NCBI RefSeq assembly: GCF_001937195.1
Contig: NZ_MSDO01000021.1
Coordinates: 1 to 64,000, forward strand
Direction: 5' to 3'
Origin: Salinicola socius
Lineage (GTDB): Bacteria; Pseudomonadota; Gammaproteobacteria; Pseudomonadales; Halomonadaceae
Length of the DNA stretch: 64,000 bases
The translations under genes and the position numbers were made by a program. Positions 16,487-25,423 of the stretch are shown in pieces. Position 1 is the first letter of the stretch; every line of letters starts with the position of its first letter. The notes under the pieces were generated by a model, which did not search any database, was not told the origin of the DNA, and saw only the letters and a program-made list of their open reading frames with translations.

Positions 16487-19290
16487 CAGACGGTCTCCTT
16501 TTCATTCTCTTTGCTGGGGCGATGGCGTGTCGTCAGCTTGCCCAGGTTGGCCAGGATCATCAGCGTGGCGCCGACGACGGTCAGATAGACCCCGAGATCG
16601 AACAGCATCGCGGTGGCGAGCTCGATCTCGCCGATCCAGGGGAGGGAGAAGTGGCCAAAGGCGGAGGTCAGGAAGTTGTGACCGAAGACCCAGCTGCCAA
16701 GTCCGGTCATCGCGGCGATGGCGACGCCTGTCACCGCGATCGGCTGATACTGGTATGACATCCGTTGCTGCGTCCAATCCACCCCGCGGGCGATATACAG
16801 CAGGATCAGGGCAACCGCCGTCACCAGACCGGCGATGAAGCCACCGCCGGGTTCGTTATGACCGCGCAGGAAGATGAAGACCGAGACCAGCAGCGCCAGT
16901 GGCAGCAGGCTCTGCGACACCGTTCCCAGCAGCATCGGATGAAGATCCTTCGACCAGGGACGCCCTTCGCTGTCGCTCGAGGGCATGAACAACCTCAGAC
17001 GATTGAGCAGCTTGTAGATGCCGATGGCGGCAATGCAGAGCACGGTGATCTCGCCCAGCGTATCGAAGCCACGGAAGTCGACCAGGATGACATTGACCAC
17101 GTTGTGGCCGCCGCCGCCGCTGACGCTGTTCTCGAGGAAGAATCCGGAAATGCTGTTCAGCGGTCGCGTCAGCAGGGCGTAGTTGAGGCTCGCGACGATA
17201 CCGCCGAAAGCGGCCGCGAGCAGCACGTCTCTGACCACCCGGCCGCCGCTGGACTCCTTGGGCGTGCGCTGTGGCAGGAAGAACAACGCCAGCATCAGCA
17301 GAATGACCGTCACGACCTCGACCGCCAGTTGGGTCAGCGCAAGATCGGGGGCCGAGAAACGCGCGAAAGCCAGCGAGACCATCAACCCCACCACCGACAG
17401 CATCATCAGCGAGACCAGGCGTCGGCGATGCAGGACTGCCGTTCCCAGGCCGGCCAGGATGGTAATGGCGGCACCCGCGATGAGCAGCCCGTCGAGCGGC
17501 TGAAGTGGCAGAGGGCCCTGCAACTGCTCGAGATCCAGCAGGCCGCTGCCGGTCAGGAACAGCACGGCGATGATCAGCCACAGCATGTAGCGCTGCAGCG
17601 AGCCGTTCTCCAGGCGGTCGATCGCTTCCTGAGCCCAGTGCAGCACGCGGCGGGTATTGTGCTCGAAGATCATCAGCGCGTTGCGCTGCGGGAACTGGCG
17701 CTGGAAGCTGAACAGATTGCGACGCAAGACATAGAGACCGACACCGCCGGCCAAGGCAATGGCACTCATCAGCAGCGGCAGATTGAAGCCGTGCCAGAGG
17801 GACAGATGCAGCTCCGGCCTGGGCGACAGGATCGTGGCCTGCGCGGCCGCGTCGAGCAGGCCGGTCAGTATCAATGCCGGCATCAGGCCGACGAGGATGC
17901 ATGGCACGACCAGCAGAATCATCGGCAGGCGCATCATCAAGGGGGCTTCGTGTGGCGTCTTGGGCAGCTCCTGCGCCTCCGGACCGAAAAAGACGTTGCG
18001 CACGTAACGCAGCGAGTAGGCCACCGACAGCACGCTGCCAAGCGTTGCCAGGACCGGAATCAGCCAGGCGAGACCGCCCAGGATGCCGGTGCCTAGCGTC
18101 TCGGTCAGCATCATTTCCTTCGAGATGAAGCCATTGAGAAGCGGGACGCCGGCCATCGAGGCGGCGGCGAGGGCGGCCAGCGCCGCCGTCATCGGCATGC
18201 TGCGTCGCAGGCCGCTCAGCTTTCGGATATCCCGGGTTCCGGTTTCGTGATCGACGATGCCGGACGACATGAACAGTGTCGCCTTGAACATGGCGTGATT
18301 GACGATATGAAAGAGCCCCGCCACTACCGCCAGCTTGCTGTCCAGTCCGAACAGCATGGTGATCATGCCCAGATGGCTGATAGTGGAAAATGCCAGCACG
18401 CCCTTGAGATCGTACTTGAGCAGCGCGAAGTAGGCGGCATAGATCATCGTCACCAGCCCGGTCAGGGTGACGATGTAGAGCCACAGCTGCGAACCGGCCA
18501 GGGCCGGATGCATGCGGGCGAGCAGGAAGACCCCGGCCTTCACCATGGTGGCGGAGTGCAGGAACGCCGATACCGGCGTCGGTGCCGCCATCGCATGTGG
18601 TAGCCAGAAGTGGAACGGGAACTGCGCCGACTTGGTGAAGGCCCCCAGCAGCACCAGCAGCAGCGCCGGCAGGTAGCGCGGATCGGCCTGGATCAGATCG
18701 CGACTGTCGAGCACGGTCTGCATGTCGTAGGTGCCGACGATATGCCCGATCAACAGAAAACCGGCCAGCATGGCCAGCCCGCCCATGCCGGTGACGGCCA
18801 ATGCCATGCGTGCGCCGCGTCGGGCCTCGCTCTGCTGATACCAGTAGCCGATCAGCAGGAACGACGACAGGCTGGTGAGCTCCCAGAACACCCACAACAG
18901 CAGCAGATTGTCGGCCATGACGATGCCGATCATGGAGGTCATGAACAGCATCAGGTAGGCGTAGAAGCGCGGCATGCTGTCGTCCGGCGACAGATAGTAG
19001 CGGGCGTAGAGAATGATCAGCAGCCCGATACCCAGGATCAGCAGCAGGAACAGCAGCGAGAGTCCGTCGATCCGGAACGCGAGATCGAGCCCCAGCTGTG
19101 GGACCCAGCTCATGCTGAAGTGATACACCTCGCCGGAGATCACCCCTGGTGCGTGGGCGATGACGATGCCTAGCGCGATTGCCGGCAGCAACGCGGTGGT
19201 CAAGGCATTGAGATTGCGTTGCCGGTTGCTACACAGCAACGGTATCAGGCTGCCCAGTAGCGGCAGCAGAACGATCAGCGGCAGTGACAT
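16486..19290 (-). CDS. phaAB: Mrp/Pha-type cation:proton antiporter fused subunit A/B (NuoL-like)
   Basis: The largest subunit at 934 residues. The first 500 or so residues are NuoL-like ([57 protein letters not shown]). Further helices of the MrpA C-terminal region follow. From about residue 770 comes an MrpB-type domain ([29 protein letters not shown]). This A-B fusion defines the six-gene group-2 Mrp/Pha/Sha type found in rhizobia and pseudomonads. It exchanges Na+ (possibly K+) for protons across the inner membrane, supporting salt and alkali tolerance. It leads the operon phaAB-C-D-E-F-G. The ribosome-binding site is weak (AAGAAAAGAG). Confidence 0.95.
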   Translation of the reverse strand: MSLPLIVLLPLLGSLIPLLCSNRQRNLNALTTALLPAIALGIVIAHAPGVISGEVYHFSMSWVPQLGLDLAFRIDGLSLLFLLLILGIGLLIILYARYYLSPDDSMPRFYAYLMLFMTSMIGIVMADNLLLLWVFWELTSLSSFLLIGYWYQQSEARRGARMALAVTGMGGLAMLAGFLLIGHIVGTYDMQTVLDSRDLIQADPRYLPALLLVLLGAFTKSAQFPFHFWLPHAMAAPTPVSAFLHSATMVKAGVFLLARMHPALAGSQLWLYIVTLTGLVTMIYAAYFALLKYDLKGVLAFSTISHLGMITMLFGLDSKLAVVAGLFHIVNHAMFKATLFMSSGIVDHETGTRDIRKLSGLRRSMPMTAALAALAAASMAGVPLLNGFISKEMMLTETLGTGILGGLAWLIPVLATLGSVLSVAYSLRYVRNVFFGPEAQELPKTPHEAPLMMRLPMILLVVPCILVGLMPALILTGLLDAAAQATILSPRPELHLSLWHGFNLPLLMSAIALAGGVGLYVLRRNLFSFQRQFPQRNALMIFEHNTRRVLHWAQEAIDRLENGSLQRYMLWLIIAVLFLTGSGLLDLEQLQGPLPLQPLDGLLIAGAAITILAGLGTAVLHRRRLVSLMMLSVVGLMVSLAFARFSAPDLALTQLAVEVVTVILLMLALFFLPQRTPKESSGGRVVRDVLLAAAFGGIVASLNYALLTRPLNSISGFFLENSVSGGGGHNVVNVILVDFRGFDTLGEITVLCIAAIGIYKLLNRLRLFMPSSDSEGRPWSKDLHPMLLGTVSQSLLPLALLVSVFIFLRGHNEPGGGFIAGLVTAVALILLYIARGVDWTQQRMSYQYQPIAVTGVAIAAMTGLGSWVFGHNFLTSAFGHFSLPWIGEIELATAMLFDLGVYLTVVGATLMILANLGKLTTRHRPSKENEKETV

Positions 19291-19581
19291 GAAATTGTCG
19301 CTCTTTTCTTGAATCAGGGAGGCTCGCTCACCGGCCAGACGCTTGGCGCCAGGTCGAAGGATTCGAGCGTCGTTCTCGCGTCCGTCGCGATCGATCCGCG
19401 ACCGTGTCTCGCCTCAGTGTAAGCGATGTTGCCAGCCACACGAGGCCTGGGTCGTGTGGCCGAGGCCGACAATCAGTGCGGTGATGATCTTCTCCGCGAA
19501 ATGGCATCAGCAGCCGTCTACGGACAAGTAGCGGTGGCGAGCGATGGTTCCGCGTTGACGTTCAGGGAACGCGGCGCCAGA
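19291..19581. other. Intergenic region upstream of phaAB
   Basis: About 290 bp with no convincing ORF. It contains a perfect 9-bp inverted repeat (GCCACACGA at 19435-19443, TCGTGTGGC at 19452-19460) with an 8-bp loop. It must carry the promoter of the pha operon unless that is read from the small ORF upstream; TACACT on the minus strand (19421-19416) is a weak -10 candidate. Confidence 0.4.
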
Positions 19582-19758
19582 TCAGAGCCGCTGGGGCGGA
19601 TCGGTCAGATAGGGGCGGCGTACGCCGCGAGGTGCCAGCATCCAGGCGGGAGTCAGTCCCTGATTCGTGATCGTGCCAGCATTGGACGGCAGAGTCTGGG
19701 CACCGGTACAACAGGTCGCGCATGTCAGCGACAGCTGGCTAGGCATGTGGCCCTGCAT
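19582..19758 (-). CDS. Small ORF, 58 residues, with a CATCC cysteine cluster
   Basis: The minus-strand ATG at 19758 is preceded by GAGAGGAGAGACACC, a very strong Shine-Dalgarno at ideal spacing. It opens a 58-codon frame ending in TGA at 19582. The product starts MQGHMPSQLSLTCATCCTG, then has polar and Pro-rich stretches, and ends PYLTDPPQRL. It has no membrane helix. I do not recognise it. A TTCAAA / CATTAT pair with a 16-bp spacer lies upstream, around 19790-19825. It could be a small metal-binding or redox protein, a leader peptide for the pha operon about 290 bp downstream, or spurious. The ribosome-binding site is the main support. Confidence 0.45.
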   Translation of the reverse strand: MQGHMPSQLSLTCATCCTGAQTLPSNAGTITNQGLTPAWMLAPRGVRRPYLTDPPQRL

Positions 19759-20043
19759 GGTGTCTCTCCTCTCTTCAGGAAGCGCTCGACGATAATGAGG
19801 AAACGATGAAGTCTTTGAAAATATTAGTTATTTTTCGGAGTCGAGCGGCTGCGTTCGACCGACTTTAGCACGCCTCCATTCGCCTAGCCATAGGTCCGGT
19901 GCGCCAGGCATCAGGATCTTTTGCCCGGATGGCGAGCAGGGTTCGCCAACCGAGGCAGCGCCATTCCCATGCGGGATGAATGCGCTACACTGCTGACGCC
20001 CAGCGTCATTTCGGAACAACCCCAGCATTAAGGATGTGCTCTC

Positions 20044-21432
20044 GTGAAGCGTTCACTGCCGGTCAAGGCTCCTATTACATTATCGCTGTGTCTTACTGTC
20101 GCACTCTTGGGATGTCAAAGCGTCGCGGATACCCAGACAGCATCGAGCGCGAATGCATCCGGCACGGCCAATGTCTCGACGCCGTCATCCGCCGACTCGG
20201 CGCGCTCGGCCGAGACCGGGGGGCGGTCCGAACGGAAGACCGTGCAAGCGACTTCTGGGCAGGGCACCGATGAGATGGCGACTGCCCCGAACCCCGAGGT
20301 GAGGCAGGACCCCGCCGGCTTCGAGGCCTGGGTCGACGCGTTCCGGCAGCGCGCCGCCAGCGAAGGGATCGATCAGGCAACCCTGGCCGAGGCGTTCGAT
20401 CGGGCCAGCTACCAGCCGCGCATTCTCGAGTACGATCGCTCCCAGCCCGAGTTCACTCGCCAGATCTGGAGCTATCTCGACAGCGCCGTCTCGGCGCAGC
20501 GGGTTTCCACCGGTCGCGAACGCCTCGCCGCCAATCGCGCCACCGCCGATCAGGTCACGCAGCAGTATGGCGTTCCCGGAGAAGTGATCGTCGCGATCTG
20601 GGGGATCGAGAGCAACTACGGCAGCAACTTCGGTGATTTCGAGACCATCGATGCGCTCTCGACACTGGGTTTCGATGGTCGCCGCCAGTCGTTCGCGCGT
20701 GGCGAGCTGATGGCAGCACTCAAGATCCTTCAGAACGGCGATATCGATCGGGATCGCATGCGTGGCTCCTGGGCCGGCGCGATGGGTCATACCCAGTTCA
20801 TTCCCAGCAGTTTCCTGGCCTATGCGGTCGACGAGGATGGCGATGGTCGGCGCGACATCTGGGGCAGTATTCCCGATGTAATGGGCTCCACTGCCAACTA
20901 TCTGGACGCCTCCGGCTGGCAGCGCGGTCAGCCCTGGGGCGTCGAAGTCAAGCTGCCGGATGACTTCGACTACTCGCAGACCGAGCTGTCGGTCCGGCAT
21001 ACCGCCCAGACCTGGCAGTCTCGAGGTGTGACGCGCCTCGACGGCAGCCCGCTTCCGAGCTTCGACCAGGCCTCGGTCATCGCCCCCGCCGGCGCCAAGG
21101 GGCCGGCTTTCCTGGTGGGGCATAACTTCCGCGTGATCATGCGCTACAACGCTTCGACCAGCTATGCGCTGGCGGTGGCAACGCTGTCGGATCGGCTGGC
21201 CGGGCGGCCGGGTATTCAGGGCGAATGGCCGCGCTCCGAGCCGGCGCTGTCGCGGGATCGTATTCGGCGCATGCAGCAAGGCCTCAACGACCAGGGTTTC
21301 GACGTCGGCACGCCCGATGGTCTGGTCGGACCCAATACTCGAGCTGGCCTGCGAGCCTATCAGCGCAGCATTGGCGTCATCCCTGATGGCTACCCCACGC
21401 AGTCGTTGATTCAGCGTCTGACCGACGGCTGA
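20044..21432 (+). CDS. mltB: Lytic murein transglycosylase, MltB family lipoprotein
   Basis: Cleaves the beta-1,4 MurNAc-GlcNAc bond of peptidoglycan to give 1,6-anhydro-MurNAc ends, acting from the outer membrane. The product is 462 residues. The N-terminus has a lipobox (VALLGCQS), predicting lipidation at Cys24 or so. A low-complexity Ser/Thr/Ala linker follows, then the SLT-like domain with catalytic Glu in IWGIESNYGSNFGDF and the MGHTQFIPSSFLAYAVDEDGDG segment. A C-terminal PG_binding_1 domain spans about 395-462. The start is GTG 20044 with AAGGA about 10 nt upstream. The C-terminal PG-binding domain marks the MltB subtype common in pseudomonads rather than the shorter E. coli enzyme. 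Confidence 0.92.
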   Translation: MKRSLPVKAPITLSLCLTVALLGCQSVADTQTASSANASGTANVSTPSSADSARSAETGGRSERKTVQATSGQGTDEMATAPNPEVRQDPAGFEAWVDAFRQRAASEGIDQATLAEAFDRASYQPRILEYDRSQPEFTRQIWSYLDSAVSAQRVSTGRERLAANRATADQVTQQYGVPGEVIVAIWGIESNYGSNFGDFETIDALSTLGFDGRRQSFARGELMAALKILQNGDIDRDRMRGSWAGAMGHTQFIPSSFLAYAVDEDGDGRRDIWGSIPDVMGSTANYLDASGWQRGQPWGVEVKLPDDFDYSQTELSVRHTAQTWQSRGVTRLDGSPLPSFDQASVIAPAGAKGPAFLVGHNFRVIMRYNASTSYALAVATLSDRLAGRPGIQGEWPRSEPALSRDRIRRMQQGLNDQGFDVGTPDGLVGPNTRAGLRAYQRSIGVIPDGYPTQSLIQRLTDG

Positions 21433-21591
21433 ATTCCCCATGCGGCCGGCGCGGGAACGCCTGCGTCGGTCGTCTCCATGCCTGGATCCAGTCCCGCCCC
21501 TCGCTCGCCATCGTGATCGTCCAGCTCTCGAATTGGCGTTGATTTGATGGTCATTCCAAGCCATGCCGCAAGCCTCGCGGCTGGCAGACTG

Positions 21592-21618
21592 TGGCCGCGA
21601 ATCTTCTAGAGGCGGCCA
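21592..21618. promoter_or_regulatory. Short inverted repeat upstream of the FlhF-like gene
   Basis: TGGCCGC (21592-21598) and GCGGCCA (21612-21618) are exact reverse complements, 43-69 bp before ATG 21661. It may be an operator or the tail of a hairpin after mltB. No flagellar sigma-28 or sigma-54 consensus was found nearby. Confidence 0.25.
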
Positions 21619-21660
21619 GCGACAATAATCGCCGGGCCGCCTCGAACCATCGAGGAAGTC

Positions 21661-23922
21661 ATGGGCGTCCAACGTTTCGTTGCCAGTAACAGCCGTGAGG
21701 CCATGCGCCAGGTGAGATCGGCGCTGGGAGATCAAGTGCTGATTCTCTCCAACCGTTCCGTCGAGGGCGGTGTAGAGATCATTGCCATGCCCGAGCAGGA
21801 GCACGAGCAGGCGCTGTCCAGCGTCGACGGGCCAGCCGAGGACGTGGCGCCGGCGGAAGCGCCGATGGCAACGGTGACCGATCCCACGGTGGAAACCTTG
21901 CAGGCACTAAACCGTCAGTTGCTGGACGATGTCCGCGCGATGCTGCGCGAGGGCGTCGCTTCCTCGCAGGCCAGCACGCCCTCGCTGGCGACGATATTGC
22001 GCCAGCGTCTGATCCAGGCCGGCTTCAGTGCCGCGCTCGCCGACGAGATCATCCAGGATTCGCCGGACGAACTGCGCGACGAGCCGGCGGAATCCCCCGC
22101 CGTGACGGCTTGGCTGGTGCGTCAGTTGAGTTCGCGTCTGTCGCTGCTGGAGGACGAAGAGGCACTGTTCGCCGATGGCGGCGTCTTTGCGCTGGTCGGG
22201 CCCACTGGCGTCGGCAAGACCACCACGACGGCCAAGTTGGCCTCCCGCTATGTGATGCGCCACGGCCCCAAGGACGTTGCCCTGGTGACGACGGATAGCT
22301 ACCGCATCGGCGCGGCCGAGCAGTTGCGGATCTACGCACGGCTGCTGGGCACCGAGGTCCACGCGCTCGAGCAGAACGGCGATCTGGGCGATCTGCTGAC
22401 GCGCCTGACCCAGCCGCGCCGGGCGTTGCTGTCGCGTAGTGCGGGCAAGAAACTGACGGTGATCGATACCGTCGGCATGAGCCAGCGCGACCAGCGCCTG
22501 GTGGGTGAAATTTCGCGGCTGGGCAGCGGCCCGGCCCCGGCACGTCGAGTATTGGTGCTCAATGCCGCCAGCCATGGCGATACCCTGGCGCAGGTCATCG
22601 ATGCCTGGCAGCAGGCGTCACTGGAGGCGGGGGAGCCACTGTGGGGCTGCATTCTGACCAAGCTCGACGAAGCGGCGCGGCTGGGCAACGTGCTGGACGT
22701 GGTCATTCGCCACCGGCTCAAGCTCTGCTATGTCTCCCGGGGCCAGCGCGTACCGGAGGACCTCGAACGGGTGGATGCCACGTCGCTGCTGAACGAGGCA
22801 TTGGCACTGGCCGGCGAGTCGCCGTTCGTCAGCGACGCGGCGGCGCGCACGCTGCCCCCGCAGCAGGCCCGGCAGCAGGCGATTTCGCGCGGCGTTCTGC
22901 GCCAGAGCGACGCGCTGGCCGCCACGCTCGATACCCTGAAGCAGCACAATCTGGGGATGACGCTGTTGGAACAGGCCTGGCACCGCACCCGGCTGCCGAC
23001 GGCATCCGGCGGTGACGAATTCTCCCGGCTGATGGCCGGCGTCACCCAGCAGAGCTTGCTCAGCGCCGCCGACACGCCCCATGCGCTCTACTGGTCGAAG
23101 GCCGTGAGCGTCAGCGGTGCCGATCAGGCCATGCCGCTGGTGTCGCTGGATCATCAGGGCATGCCTCAGCCGCTGACCTGGCCGCGGCATCGGCTGCCCG
23201 CCGGCAGTGGCGAGCAGTTCCGCTGGGCCGAGAAGCTCGGCGCGGGTTGGCATCTGATGACGCAGCTTCCGACCGTTGCCGATCTCGAGCGCATCGATGC
23301 TGCCGGTCGAGGCTGGCTGGCGGCGGTGACCGGCGCTCGCCGGATTCGTCACGATGGCGAGTGGCTCGCGCTGTCTCAAGCCATGGCGTTGGGTGAGACC
23401 CTCGAACCCCGCCCGCTGCGTCATCAAGGGCGCGCCGCCAGCCTGCATCTGACACGGCTGGAAACGAGCATCAGTCAGCGCCGGCGGGATTCGCACGGCT
23501 TGCCGGTGGTGGCGTGGTATGGCGAGATCCGGGATGCCGATGAGGGTCGCCGGCTGGCACGACGCTTCTGGCTGAGCAGCAGTCACCCGGGGCTCGATAT
23601 CGCATCGCGGCTGCCGCAGGCGGTGATCGCCGAGGCACTGCCGGGGCTGACCCGGCAGGCCGACCAATTGTTGCAGGCACGTGGGCTGGTCGAGGATCGG
23701 GAGCAGCGCTGGCAACTGGCCTCGACGCTGTCGGCGCTGGCGCTGCGCTTGAGCGCGGAAGAGGCCAACTGGGCGATGGATGTTCGCGCGCGTCTTTCCG
23801 GCATTGCCCAACGTCGCTGCGGCCGCCGGCCCCGCGCGCTGCTGGAGGCGCTGATGGACACCCTGAGTGCGCATGATGCGCTGGCGGGCCTCGCATCGTC
23901 CGACCGGGCGCTGGCGGCATGA
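21661..23922 (+). CDS. flhF: FlhF-like SRP-family GTPase with a long C-terminal extension
   Basis: FlhF is the SRP-type GTPase that sets placement and number of polar flagella. The N-terminus (MGVQRFVASNSREAMRQVRSALG, then ILSNRSVEGGVEIIA) is the FlhF signature. The NG domain follows: P-loop GPTGVGKTTTTAKLASRY near 180, TTDSYRIGAAEQLRIYARLLG, DTVGMSQRD, and TKLDEAARLGNVLDVVI near 333-349. Ordinary FlhF ends soon after this, at about 430 residues. This product has 753 residues, with about 365 extra residues I cannot assign. No flagellar gene lies beside it. DTVGMS replaces the usual DTAGMS in the G3 motif. The following gene overlaps by 4 bp. Confidence 0.85.
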   Translation: MGVQRFVASNSREAMRQVRSALGDQVLILSNRSVEGGVEIIAMPEQEHEQALSSVDGPAEDVAPAEAPMATVTDPTVETLQALNRQLLDDVRAMLREGVASSQASTPSLATILRQRLIQAGFSAALADEIIQDSPDELRDEPAESPAVTAWLVRQLSSRLSLLEDEEALFADGGVFALVGPTGVGKTTTTAKLASRYVMRHGPKDVALVTTDSYRIGAAEQLRIYARLLGTEVHALEQNGDLGDLLTRLTQPRRALLSRSAGKKLTVIDTVGMSQRDQRLVGEISRLGSGPAPARRVLVLNAASHGDTLAQVIDAWQQASLEAGEPLWGCILTKLDEAARLGNVLDVVIRHRLKLCYVSRGQRVPEDLERVDATSLLNEALALAGESPFVSDAAARTLPPQQARQQAISRGVLRQSDALAATLDTLKQHNLGMTLLEQAWHRTRLPTASGGDEFSRLMAGVTQQSLLSAADTPHALYWSKAVSVSGADQAMPLVSLDHQGMPQPLTWPRHRLPAGSGEQFRWAEKLGAGWHLMTQLPTVADLERIDAAGRGWLAAVTGARRIRHDGEWLALSQAMALGETLEPRPLRHQGRAASLHLTRLETSISQRRRDSHGLPVVAWYGEIRDADEGRRLARRFWLSSSHPGLDIASRLPQAVIAEALPGLTRQADQLLQARGLVEDREQRWQLASTLSALALRLSAEEANWAMDVRARLSGIAQRRCGRRPRALLEALMDTLSAHDALAGLASSDRALAA

Positions 23923-24377
23923 CGGATCAGGCGGCGGGACTGCGCGCCTGGGCCGACCCCGACGCCTTGCAGCTGGGGGTAATCGGTGAGCCGGGAGACG
24001 ATGCGCTGATGCGGGCGCTGACGGTGCTGCCCACTTCTCGAGGCGGCTGCTGGCAGGCGTTGCGGGTCGACCAGTTGCGAGGCCCGGCGCTGGCCTGGAT
24101 GCTGTGGGTCGACACTGCGCAGATCGATGTCGCCGATCTCTATCGGCGCGTCAAGCGCGCACTGGCGCCTCCCGCTGCCTCGAGTCCTCCCACGACCGGC
24201 ACGCCGGTAACGCTGCTGCTGTGGTTGCACGATGGTGGCACGAGCACCCAACCGTCGCTGGATTCAGCGACAACGCGCCTGCTCGCCAACCTGAGCATGA
24301 CCCTCAAGCGCTTCTTGAACGTCGAGCTCACGCCGGATCTGGCTCGCTGGCAGCGTTGCGTTCCGATGCCGGGCTGA
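23919..24377 (+). CDS. Uncharacterised 152-residue protein coupled to the FlhF-like gene
   Basis: The 152-residue product starts MTDQAAGLRAWADPDALQLG, overlapping the stop of the FlhF-like gene by ATGA, so the two are probably made together. It looks like a small alpha/beta protein with a Trp-rich strand (WMLWVDTAQIDV) and a hydrophobic strand (VTLLLWLHDGG). There is no signal peptide or membrane helix. I recognise no family. In other bacteria the gene after flhF encodes FlhG/FleN, a MinD-like ATPase, but this has no P-loop and is too short. It may partner the extended GTPase. It converges on rsmE. Confidence 0.65.
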   Translation: MTDQAAGLRAWADPDALQLGVIGEPGDDALMRALTVLPTSRGGCWQALRVDQLRGPALAWMLWVDTAQIDVADLYRRVKRALAPPAASSPPTTGTPVTLLLWLHDGGTSTQPSLDSATTRLLANLSMTLKRFLNVELTPDLARWQRCVPMPG

Positions 24378-24414
24378 CGTTGCCCGGTCCGCTCTGGGAT
24401 ACCGCTCGACTCGC

Positions 24415-25125
24415 TCAGAACAGTCGGGCGAGCAGTGCCGTGACTGCCGTCTCTACGCGCAGAATGCGCTCCCCCAGATGAATGCCCTCGAAACCCAGCT
24501 CGAGAAACCTGTCGACCTCGTAGTCGACGAAACCGCCCTCCGGGCCGATGGCCAGCAGCGTCGGATCGCTGATGGCGCGCGGACATTCCCGGGCCAGGCC
24601 GGGGTGTGCCAGCAGACCGCGCTGATCCTCCAGCAGCGCCGGCAATCGATCTTCCACGAACGGTTTGAAGCGGGTTTCCAGCGTGATCTCCGGCAGCCGG
24701 GTATCGCGCGCCTGTTCCAGCCCGAGCAGGAGATGCTGGCGCATCTTTTCCGGCTTCAGTTCGGGAGACTGCCAGTAGCTCTTCTCGACGCGCCGGGTGT
24801 GCATCAACGTCACGCGTTTGACGCCCAGCGCCGAGACGTGCTCCAACGTTCTTGCCAGCATGCGCGGTCGCGGCAGTGCCAGCAGCAGATGAACCGGCAG
24901 CGGTGCCGGCGGCTCGCGGTCGAGGGTGACCCGGAATTGCGCTTCGGTATCGTTCAGCGAGAGCAGTTCGCCACGCCCCATCCGCCCGCCGAGGGCGCCC
25001 ACGGTCAGGCAGTCGCCGACGACAGCGCGATGGACGTCAGCAAGATGACGCAGGCGGCGCGGATCGCGGAGAACGGCGTGGGTGTCGTCTATCCACTCAT
25101 CGGGGTGCAGCAGAATCAGATTCAT
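24415..25125 (-). CDS. rsmE: 16S rRNA m3U1498 methyltransferase RsmE
   Basis: A SPOUT-class methyltransferase that makes N3-methyluridine at position 1498 of 16S rRNA. The 236-residue product has an N-terminal PUA-like domain (HLADVHRAVVGDCLTVGALGG) and then the SPOUT domain with ALPRPRMLARTLEHVSALGVKRV. The knot region carries LLAIGPEGGFVDYEVDRFLELGF and HLGERILRVETAVTALLARL, the family signature. The start at 25125 gives the canonical N-terminus MNLILLH. Confidence 0.95.
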   Translation of the reverse strand: MNLILLHPDEWIDDTHAVLRDPRRLRHLADVHRAVVGDCLTVGALGGRMGRGELLSLNDTEAQFRVTLDREPPAPLPVHLLLALPRPRMLARTLEHVSALGVKRVTLMHTRRVEKSYWQSPELKPEKMRQHLLLGLEQARDTRLPEITLETRFKPFVEDRLPALLEDQRGLLAHPGLARECPRAISDPTLLAIGPEGGFVDYEVDRFLELGFEGIHLGERILRVETAVTALLARLF

Positions 25126-25194
25126 GAGGGCGGCAATTCAACGCAGCGGAAAAGGGGAATCGAGCAGGGCGGCCATTTTGCCTGAGCGACGCGC

Positions 25195-25274
25195 TCGAAC
25201 ATAGACGGGGCTGAGCATGGATGGACCTGAACATGGGTGACACTAAACATGGACGTGCCTGATTATGGCAGTCC
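25195..25274. repeat. Degenerate 16-bp tandem repeat, five units
   Basis: Five successive 16-bp units start at 25195, 25211, 25227, 25243 and 25259. They share a core of CTGAACATGG type (for example CTGAGCATGGATGGAC, CTGAACATGGGTGACA, CTAAACATGGACGTGC). They lie upstream of rsmE and next to the unrelated 14-bp array. The drift between units suggests an old array. Confidence 0.75.
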
Positions 25275-25322
25275 CGATCACAGCGGCGAGCGCGAGACCT
25301 TTCTGACATAATGTCCCCATTG

Positions 25323-25392
25323 ACTCTCTCACACATACTCTCTTACACGTACTCTCTTGCACGTACTCTCTCACACATACTCTCTCACTCAG
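25323..25392. repeat. 14-bp tandem repeat, about five units, upstream of purD
   Basis: Units start at 25323, 25337, 25351, 25365 and 25379 with consensus ACTCTCTYRCACRT. Units 1 and 4 are identical. The array ends about 31 bp before the purD start, so it would sit in the promoter or 5' leader of purD. The unit is pyrimidine-rich and not a multiple of three, so it is not coding. Copy number may vary by slippage. Confidence 0.85.
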
Positions 25393-25423
25393 CCAGTCAA
25401 GGCTCGGCAGAAGAAGGTTAGCG

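Noticed and set aside
16765-18096. 443-codon plus-strand frame opposite phaAB, rich in Gln, His and Asp
   Set aside because: Composition is typical of an antisense frame; phaAB on the other strand is a clear family member.
19426-19809. 127-codon plus-strand frame upstream of mltB
   Set aside because: No ribosome-binding site and no recognisable product; the minus-strand 58-codon ORF in the same stretch has far better start signals.
23919-24377. FlhG/FleN partner of FlhF
   Set aside because: No Walker A motif and too short for a MinD-like ATPase.
25195-25392. CRISPR-like repeats
   Set aside because: Units are 14-16 bp in direct tandem with no spacers, so not a CRISPR array.
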